Origin: Elusimicrobiota bacterium
Lineage (GTDB): Bacteria > Elusimicrobiota > Elusimicrobia > UBA1565
Direction of reading: 5' to 3'
NCBI GenBank assembly: GCA_003450735.1
Contig: DMEZ01000027.1
Span: 10,195 to 28,427 of the forward strand
DNA length: 18,233 nt
Below, piece after piece: positions 13,164 through 18,233 of the stretch. How positions within the stretch are numbered: position 1 is the first letter of the stretch; the number at the start of each line of letters is the position of its first letter. The translations under genes were made by a program, and so were the position numbers. The notes beneath the pieces were generated by a model. That model did no database searches. It had not been told where the DNA came from and saw nothing but the letters and a program-made list of their open reading frames with translations.

Positions 13164-14218
13164 CCGTCAAGACCGCGCCGGCCCTGCCGGCATTCTACGA
13201 CCCCGCCAACGCGGGGCGCTGGGACTACGCGCCGGACCAGCAGGCGCTCTTCGCCGCCGCCGCCGAGTGGCGGCGGGAGCACGCCGTCAGGCCTGCGGCG
13301 TCGGACCGCTTCTCGGTCCACCTGCTCCTCATCGACGCGCAGAAGGACTTCTGCTTCCCGAAGGGCGCGCTCTACGTCGCGGGCCGCTCGGGACAGGGGG
13401 CCATCGAGGACAGCCGCCGCACCGCGGAGTTCATCTACCGCAACCTGGGAGTCCTCACGAGCATCACCACGACCATGGACACGCACTTCGCCTACCAGAT
13501 CTTCTTCCCGTCGTTCTGGGAGGACGCGGATGGGAAGCCCTTGGGGGCCTACCGCGAGATCTCGGCCGACGAGGTGGCGCGGGGGGAGGTCCGCCCCTCG
13601 CCCATGGTCGCCAAGTGGCTCTGCGGCGGCAACTACGCCTGGCTCCTCAAGCAGGCGCTCCACTACTGCGCCGAGCTCGAGAAGGCGGGGCGCTACAAGC
13701 TCTACCTCTGGCCGCCGCACTGCCTGCTGGGCAGCGACGGCCACGCCCTGACGGGGCTGCTGCACGAGGCGCGCCTGTTCCAGTCTTTCGTGCGCGGCGC
13801 GCAGTCCTGGGTCGAGGTCAAGGGGGGCAACCCGCTCACCGAGAACTACTCGGTCTTGCGGCCCGAGGTGCTCTCGCGCCACGACGGAGCGCCGCTCGCG
13901 CAGCGCAACGCCCTGTTCCTCAAGACCCTGCTCTCCTCGGACGCGGTCGTCGTCGCGGGGCAGGCGGCGAGCCACTGCGTGAAGAGCTCCATCGACGACC
14001 TGCTCTCGGAGATCCTGGCCAACGACCCCGAGCTGGCGAAGAAGGTGTACCTCCTGACCGACTGCATGTCCTCGGTCACGGTGCCCGACGGCAAGGGCGG
14101 CTTCCTGGCCGACTTCACCCCGCAGGCCGAGGCGGCGTTCCAGCGCTTCGCGGACGCGGGGATGCGCCTGGTGCGCTCGACTGACCCGGTCGAATCCTGG
14201 CCGGGGATCCGGCTCTAG
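13160..14218 (+). CDS. Nicotinamidase-like cysteine hydrolase (isochorismatase superfamily), enlarged
   Basis: 352 residues, against about 200 for a normal nicotinamidase. The Asp-Lys-Cys triad is intact: Asp59 (LLLIDAQKDF), Lys221 (VEVKGGNP) and Cys273 (AGQAASHCVKSS). Metal ligands Asp107 and His109 (TMDTHF) and His187 (WPPHCLLG) are present. The second His of the usual DxHx5H motif is a Phe (115). The WPPHC and GQAxSHCV signatures favour nicotinamide deamidation to nicotinate, which would feed pncB two genes downstream; a related amide substrate is possible. Extra length comes from a 50-residue N-terminal extension and long insertions around 120-180 and 190-220. ATG 13160 has AGGAGG seven bases upstream and overlaps the kinase stop; ATG 13136 is a weaker alternative. 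Confidence 0.82.
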   Translation: MTVKTAPALPAFYDPANAGRWDYAPDQQALFAAAAEWRREHAVRPAASDRFSVHLLLIDAQKDFCFPKGALYVAGRSGQGAIEDSRRTAEFIYRNLGVLTSITTTMDTHFAYQIFFPSFWEDADGKPLGAYREISADEVARGEVRPSPMVAKWLCGGNYAWLLKQALHYCAELEKAGRYKLYLWPPHCLLGSDGHALTGLLHEARLFQSFVRGAQSWVEVKGGNPLTENYSVLRPEVLSRHDGAPLAQRNALFLKTLLSSDAVVVAGQAASHCVKSSIDDLLSEILANDPELAKKVYLLTDCMSSVTVPDGKGGFLADFTPQAEAAFQRFADAGMRLVRSTDPVESWPGIRL

Positions 14219-14226
14219 GAGGCTCT

Positions 14227-15009
14227 ATGACCGACCCCAAGGAGATGCTGAAGGCGGCGCACGAGGAGGGCGAGCTCTCGGACGCGGCGATGCAGGCGCT
14301 CTCCATACCGGACCTCGGCGCGCAGATCCAGGCCGGGCTCGGGGTGCATTCCGACGACGTGCCGGCGAGCGAAGTGGTGCTGGTCACAATGATGCCCGAC
14401 GACTCGGGCTCGATCCGCTTCGGCTCGAACGCCCAGGCGGTGCGGGACGGGCACAACCTGGTGCTCGACGCCCTCGCGGCGTCCAAGTCCAGGGAGGGCG
14501 TCCTCGTGCACACGCGCTACCTCAACGGCCGGGTGCTCTACCCCTACTGCGGGCTCTCCGGCGCCTTGCGCATGGACCCGCACAACTACGACCCCTCGCT
14601 GGGGACGCCGCTCTACGACCAGTCGGTGGTCCTGCTCGGCACCGTGCTGGCCAAGGCGCGCGAGTTCGCCGAGGCGGGCGTGCCGGCCCGGACCGTGACG
14701 CTCCTCATCACGGACGGGGCCGACGAGAGCTCCCAGCGCTCGCGGGCATGCGACGTGGCGGCGCTGGTCAAGGACATGCTCAAGGCCGAGCGGCACATCG
14801 TGGCCGCGCTGGGCGTCGACGACGGCGGGACGGACTTCCGCCGGGTGTTCCAGGAGATGGGCATCGAGGACCGTTGGATCCTCACGCCGGGGAACGGGGC
14901 GGGCGACATCCGCAGGGCCTTCGCCCTCTTCTCCCAGTCGGCCGCACGCGCGAGCCGGGGGGGCGGGAACTTCTCCAAGGTCTCGCTCGGGGGGTTCACA
15001 GCGCCATGA
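14227..15009 (+). CDS. von Willebrand factor A domain protein
   Basis: 260 residues. The metal-ion-dependent adhesion site is complete: DxSxS at Asp58-Asp-Ser60-Gly-Ser62, Thr127 (LGTPLYD) and Asp163 (ITDGADE). So it should bind Mg and a partner carrying an acidic residue. About 48 residues precede the fold. There is no signal peptide, so it acts in the cytoplasm. vWA proteins of this kind are found with a PP2C phosphatase and a kinase in the TerY-type triads of tellurite/stress systems, the same trio present here. The ribosome binding site TAGGAGG (14216-14222) lies within and after the hydrolase stop. Its stop overlaps the pncB start (ATGA). Confidence 0.85.
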   Translation: MTDPKEMLKAAHEEGELSDAAMQALSIPDLGAQIQAGLGVHSDDVPASEVVLVTMMPDDSGSIRFGSNAQAVRDGHNLVLDALAASKSREGVLVHTRYLNGRVLYPYCGLSGALRMDPHNYDPSLGTPLYDQSVVLLGTVLAKAREFAEAGVPARTVTLLITDGADESSQRSRACDVAALVKDMLKAERHIVAALGVDDGGTDFRRVFQEMGIEDRWILTPGNGAGDIRRAFALFSQSAARASRGGGNFSKVSLGGFTAP

Positions 15010-16355
15010 CCGGCTCCTCCGCCCTGCTCACGGACCTCTACCAGCTCACGATGGCGCAGGGCTGGTGGAGGTCCGGGCTGGCCCGGCGCGAGGGGGCGTA
15101 CCACCTGTACTTCCGGGAGAACCCCTTCGGCGGGAGCTGGGCGCTGGCCTGCGGTCTCGAAAGCGCGGCGGCCTTCATCGAGGGCTTCCGCTTCGCGGAG
15201 GGCGACCTCTCGTACCTGGCCGGCCTGCCGGGCTCGGATGGCCAGCCCCTCTTCGAGCCCGGCTTCCTGGCCTTCCTGCGCGCCCTGAGGCTCTCGGTGG
15301 ACGTGGACGCGATGCGGGAGGGGACCCTGCTTTCCGCGCCGGAGCCCCTGCTGATGGTGCGGGGCACGCTCATCGAGTGCCAGCTGCTCGAGACCGCCCT
15401 GCTCAACCTCCTGAACTTCCAGACCCTCATCGCGACCAAGGCCGCGCGCATCGTCCTGGCGGCGCGCGGCGCGCCGGTGCTGGAGTTCGGTTTGCGGCGG
15501 GCCCAGGGGCCCGACGGCGGCGTGAGCGCGAGCCGGGCGGCCTATGTCGGCGGCTGCGCGGCCACTTCGAACCTACTGGCCGGCAAGCGCTTCGGCATCC
15601 CGGTGCGAGGCACGCACGCGCACAGCTGGGTGATGTCCTTCGAGGACGAGCTCGAGGCCTTCGAGGCCAACGCGCACGCCTCGTCCGGGGACTGCGTGTT
15701 CCTCGTGGACACCTACGACACCCTGGAGGGCGTGCGCCGCGCGGTCGAGGTGGGCCGCCGGCTGCGCTCGGCGGGCCGCCGTCTCGCCGGCATCCGGCTC
15801 GACTCGGGCGACCTGGCCGAGCTCAGCCGGGAGGCCCGGCGCATCCTCGATGAGGCCGGCTTCGAGGACGCGCTCATCTCGGCCACGGACGACCTCGATG
15901 AGCACCGCATCGCGGAGCTCCTCGAACGGGGGGCGCGCATCGATGTCTGGGGCGTGGGCACCCGGCTCGTCACGGGGCACGGCCAGCCGGCCTTGGGCGG
16001 GGTGTTCAAGCTCTCGGCCCTTAGGGAGCCAGGCGGGCCGTGGCGGGACGTCGTGAAGGCGGCGGGCGGGGGGAGGAAGGCGTCGTACCCGGGCCTCCTT
16101 CAGGTCCGCCGCCTGGCCGGCGGGAACGACGTGATCTACGACCTGCGGCGTCCTCCGGACGAGCCCGGGGAGGACCTGCTCGTCCCCGTGTTCCGGGGAG
16201 GGCGCCGCGTCCTGCCGGCCGAGAGCGTGGAGGAGGCCCGCGCGAGGGCGCGGGCTCAACGGGGCTCGCCCCCGAGGGTGAGCCTCGAGCCGGGCTACGC
16301 CGAACGGCGTGAAGCGCTCCTCGAGAGCAAGCGCGGAGCGCCGGCAAACCGCTAG
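15006..16355 (+). CDS. pncB: Nicotinate phosphoribosyltransferase
   Basis: 449 residues. It converts nicotinate plus PRPP to nicotinate mononucleotide, the first committed step of Preiss-Handler NAD salvage. Family landmarks are TDLYQLTMAQGWW (9-21), EFGLRRAQGPDGG (160-172), GTHAHSW (202-208, His206 being the expected phosphorylated histidine), VDTYDTLEG, GIRLDSGDL and DVWGVGTRLVT. Length and motifs match the long bacterial NAPRT group rather than nicotinamide-specific NadV, which agrees with the upstream nicotinamidase-like gene supplying nicotinate. It is last in the operon and starts inside the vWA stop codon. The usual frame is open further upstream, but that part is a shadow of the vWA gene. 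Confidence 0.95.
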   Translation: MTGSSALLTDLYQLTMAQGWWRSGLARREGAYHLYFRENPFGGSWALACGLESAAAFIEGFRFAEGDLSYLAGLPGSDGQPLFEPGFLAFLRALRLSVDVDAMREGTLLSAPEPLLMVRGTLIECQLLETALLNLLNFQTLIATKAARIVLAARGAPVLEFGLRRAQGPDGGVSASRAAYVGGCAATSNLLAGKRFGIPVRGTHAHSWVMSFEDELEAFEANAHASSGDCVFLVDTYDTLEGVRRAVEVGRRLRSAGRRLAGIRLDSGDLAELSREARRILDEAGFEDALISATDDLDEHRIAELLERGARIDVWGVGTRLVTGHGQPALGGVFKLSALREPGGPWRDVVKAAGGGRKASYPGLLQVRRLAGGNDVIYDLRRPPDEPGEDLLVPVFRGGRRVLPAESVEEARARARAQRGSPPRVSLEPGYAERREALLESKRGAPANR

Positions 16356-16358
16356 AAT
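16353..16358 (+). promoter_or_regulatory. -10-like element made partly from the pncB stop codon
   Basis: TAGAAT begins with the pncB TAG stop and ends six bases before ATG 16365. No ribosome binding site is seen before that ATG and no -35 is obvious, so a leaderless start is suggested but unproven. Confidence 0.35.
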
Positions 16359-16364
16359 CTGCGC

Positions 16365-17711
16365 ATGGAACAGGGCCAAGGCTTGGCGGGAAAGATCCTC
16401 TCGGGCGCCGCCGCGCTGACGGGCGGCGTCGCGGCGGGCGCGGCCGCCCTCGTCGGGCTGCTGAGTTTCTCGCTCCTCCTGCCGGTCTGGACGGGGCGCT
16501 ATACGTTCTACATCGCCGTCTTCGGCGCGGCCGTCTTCGCCGGGCTGACGCGGCGCTGGTGGAAGCCCTGGCCCGCTGGGCCCTTCCTCCTGCGCCTGGG
16601 CTCGCTGGTCATGGCCGTCTGGGTCGTCGTCGCCGCCGTGCACGGGGTCGTGCACCGGCGCTTCGACCGGTACCGAGGGGAGCTCAAGGCGAAGGGCCTG
16701 CCCGTGAGCCTGGCCGAGTTCGCGGAGACCCTGCCCGACGACCGCTACGGCGAGGCCGCCTACGAGGCGGCGTTCGCGCGGCTCGACCCTGAGGGGAAAT
16801 GGCCGGGCTTTGTCGCCGAAACCAAGGTCGAGCGTTGGAGCGCCGATTCGGGCAAGAAGACGGAGTCCCTCGTGCGCTCGGCGGAGCCGGCCCTTCTTAA
16901 GGAGCTCGTTCCGCTCTCCGGCCGCTTCTCGCGCTATAAGAAGGTCGACTACGCCGCCGCGGGCCGGAGACCTTTCGACACCCAGCTCCCGAAGTTCGGG
17001 CCGCTCATGAAAGCCGCCAACATGCTCAAGCTCTGCGCGGCCTGGCGCGCCTGGCGCGGGGAGCCCGAGAAGGCCTGGGCGCACGTGCGCCTGCTCCTGG
17101 ACATGGGCGACCTGATCCTGACGGAGCGCTCGGCTCTTGCGAAAGCCGTCGTCCTCCGGCTCCGCCGCTTCGCCGCGGAGGCTGCCCTGATGGTCAAGCT
17201 CAACGCTCCCGGCGCCGCGCTTCCCAAGGACTTGGCGGCCCGCTTCAAGAAGGCCGCGGTGGAACGGCCCATGAGCGAGGGCCTCGAAGCCGAGGTCGCG
17301 ATGTGGCTCGACATGAGGGATTCCTTCGAGCGTGAGCCGGCCCTGGGGGCTGGAGTCTGGGGCGGTCCGGATGCCGCCTTCTTCGAACGCGCTCTCGGGC
17401 GTTGGGCGGTCGCCATGGGCTTGATGGATGTGAATATCCAAGCCAGCGCCGAGCATCACTCCAGCTGGACCCAAGTCGAGAGCCCCGACCAGCTTCGCGA
17501 GCTCGAGAGGCGCGAGAGGGAGCTCGAGGACCTCCCCCTCTGGCCCTGCATGCTTGCGCGGCTGGCGACCCCGAGGTTCTCGGGTCTCCTGGAGAAGCAG
17601 GCGGATTTGCAGGCCCTCCTGCGTCAAACCGCCGGCCCCGGGCTCTTTCGGCGCGCGCAAACAGATCTTCCTCACCTTCGCGCCCTGGCCGTGGATGACG
17701 GGCGGCGCTGA
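16365..17711 (+). CDS. Membrane-anchored protein of unknown function
   Basis: 448 residues. Three hydrophobic segments are visible at the N-terminus (about 17-42, 46-62 and 74-96). A large soluble, mainly helical part follows from residue 100, with many Ala, Leu, Arg and Glu. The stretch LAEFAETLPDDRYGEAAYEAAFARLDPEGKW (key residues Pro124, Ala131-Tyr133 region) recalls hypothetical membrane proteins of Planctomycetes and related phyla, and later helices (LLLDMGDLILTERSALAKAVV) have a helical-repeat look. No catalytic motif is recognised. It follows pncB by nine bases but has a -10-like hexamer of its own, so it may not belong to the NAD operon. Confidence 0.7.
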   Translation: MEQGQGLAGKILSGAAALTGGVAAGAAALVGLLSFSLLLPVWTGRYTFYIAVFGAAVFAGLTRRWWKPWPAGPFLLRLGSLVMAVWVVVAAVHGVVHRRFDRYRGELKAKGLPVSLAEFAETLPDDRYGEAAYEAAFARLDPEGKWPGFVAETKVERWSADSGKKTESLVRSAEPALLKELVPLSGRFSRYKKVDYAAAGRRPFDTQLPKFGPLMKAANMLKLCAAWRAWRGEPEKAWAHVRLLLDMGDLILTERSALAKAVVLRLRRFAAEAALMVKLNAPGAALPKDLAARFKKAAVERPMSEGLEAEVAMWLDMRDSFEREPALGAGVWGGPDAAFFERALGRWAVAMGLMDVNIQASAEHHSSWTQVESPDQLRELERRERELEDLPLWPCMLARLATPRFSGLLEKQADLQALLRQTAGPGLFRRAQTDLPHLRALAVDDGRR

Positions 17712-17725
17712 CACGCCGAACTTCC

Positions 17726-17731
17726 TACAAT
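17726..17731 (+). promoter_or_regulatory. -10-like element ahead of the ABC ATPase gene
   Basis: TACAAT lies seven bases before GTG 17739. There is no ribosome binding site between them and no clear -35. It fits the recurrent leaderless layout of this window. Confidence 0.35.
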
Positions 17732-17738
17732 ATCCTCC

Positions 17739-18233
17739 GTGCCCGCCCTCTCGACCCGCGGCCTGCTCAAGCGCTACGGCTCCCTGACCGCCGTGGACGG
17801 CGTGGACCTCGACGTCCCGGAAGGCGAGGTGCTCGCCCTGCTCGGGCCCAACGGCGCGGGCAAGACCACCTTCATCAGCATGCTCTGCACCCTCATCCGT
17901 CCCGACGGCGGCACGGCGCAGGTGGCCGGGCACGACGTCCTGACGGAGGGGCTGGCCGTGCGCCGGAGCATCGGCATCGTGTTCCAGGAGCCCAGCGTCG
18001 ACGACCTGCTCACCGGGCGGGAGAACCTCCAGCTGCACTCCATGCTCTACGGCGTGCCGCGCCGCGAGATCCCGGGCCGGATCGAGAGGATGCTCGAGGC
18101 CGTGGGCCTGAGCGCGCGCGCCGACGACCTCGTGCGCGCCTACTCCGGCGGCATGCGCCGGCGCCTCGAGATCGCCCGAGGGCTCATCCACGAGCCGCGC
18201 ATCCTCTTTTTGGACGAGCCCACCCTGGGCCTC
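17739..18233 (+). CDS. ABC transporter ATP-binding protein, N-terminal part (cut by window end)
   Basis: 165 residues are visible. In order: an A-loop Tyr13 (KRYGSLTAVDGV), Walker A GPNGAGKTT (36-44), Q-loop Gln83 (VFQEPS), signature YSGGMRRRLEIARG (135-148) and Walker B ILFLDEPTLGL (155-165), where the window ends. The QEPSVDDLLTGRENL segment and the RRRLEIARGLIHEP style match DrrA/CcmA-type exporters that pump drugs, lipids or polysaccharides with a separate ABC-2 permease, expected just downstream. GTG 17739 is the likely start, as it places a normal ATPase N-terminus 28 bases after the preceding gene. Confidence 0.92.
   Translation, partial: MPALSTRGLLKRYGSLTAVDGVDLDVPEGEVLALLGPNGAGKTTFISMLCTLIRPDGGTAQVAGHDVLTEGLAVRRSIGIVFQEPSVDDLLTGRENLQLHSMLYGVPRREIPGRIERMLEAVGLSARADDLVRAYSGGMRRRLEIARGLIHEPRILFLDEPTLGL

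Noticed and set aside
15573..18191. An 872-codon open frame on the minus strand across pncB, the membrane protein and the ABC gene
   Set aside because: It is antisense to three clearly real proteins, its composition (His, Pro, Arg, Glu, Gly rich) is that of GC-rich shadow frames, and no domain is seen.
1..18233. CRISPR arrays, tRNA or rRNA genes, insertion sequences, prophage genes
   Set aside because: None could be recognised by eye on either strand.

Overview
This is a GC-rich bacterial window with tightly packed genes, many of them overlapping by ATGA. The best guess for the host is a member of the Elusimicrobiota. The reasons are a short type IV pilin-like protein of the style common in that phylum, alanine/proline-rich secreted proteins, and the overall gene mix. 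This assignment is an inference; there is no rRNA or other phylogenetic marker here. No tRNA, rRNA, CRISPR array, insertion sequence or phage gene was seen.

Layout. (1) Bases 1-4098, plus strand: the tail of a radical SAM/SPASM protein, an M16 zinc peptidase, a 21-codon lipoprotein-like micro-ORF, a class I SAM methyltransferase, a second radical SAM/SPASM-type protein and a VOC (glyoxalase-fold) protein. Together they resemble a peptide-modification (RiPP-like) or small-molecule locus, but no precursor is proven. (2) 4104-4627: a pilin-like gene with its own extended -10 promoter and a strong bidirectional terminator. (3) 4643-6634, minus strand: an OPT-family oligopeptide transporter. (4) 6692-7279: thymidine kinase tdk of the E. 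coli type. (5) 7304-7798: a secreted cysteine-rich metal-binding protein behind a near-consensus promoter that carries a dyad. (6) 7884-8066: a small putative secreted protein.

(7) 8107-16355 is the most interesting part. It contains an SPFH/band 7 protein, an NAD-kinase-like protein with an altered GGDGT motif, the NAD-metabolism regulator NrtR (Nudix plus winged helix), and then a second operon: PP2C phosphatase, Ser/Thr-kinase-like protein with a zinc ribbon, enlarged nicotinamidase-like hydrolase, vWA protein, and nicotinate phosphoribosyltransferase pncB. Both operon promoters (8107 and 10716) share an identical 15-base stretch, and each carries two copies of a palindrome of the form (T/A)AGTGT-N7-ACACT(A/T). 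These are the likely NrtR operators. The layout suggests that an NAD-status sensor controls both nicotinamide salvage (nicotinamide to nicotinate to NaMN) and a phosphatase/kinase/vWA signalling triad like those known from Ter-type stress systems.

(8) 16365-17711: an unrecognised membrane-anchored protein. (9) 17739-18233: the start of an ABC transporter ATPase, cut by the window end.

A recurring architectural trait is a -10-like hexamer followed by only 6-8 bases and then the start codon (starts at 1502, 7884, 10023, 10753, 16365 and 17739). This implies frequent leaderless mRNAs in this organism.
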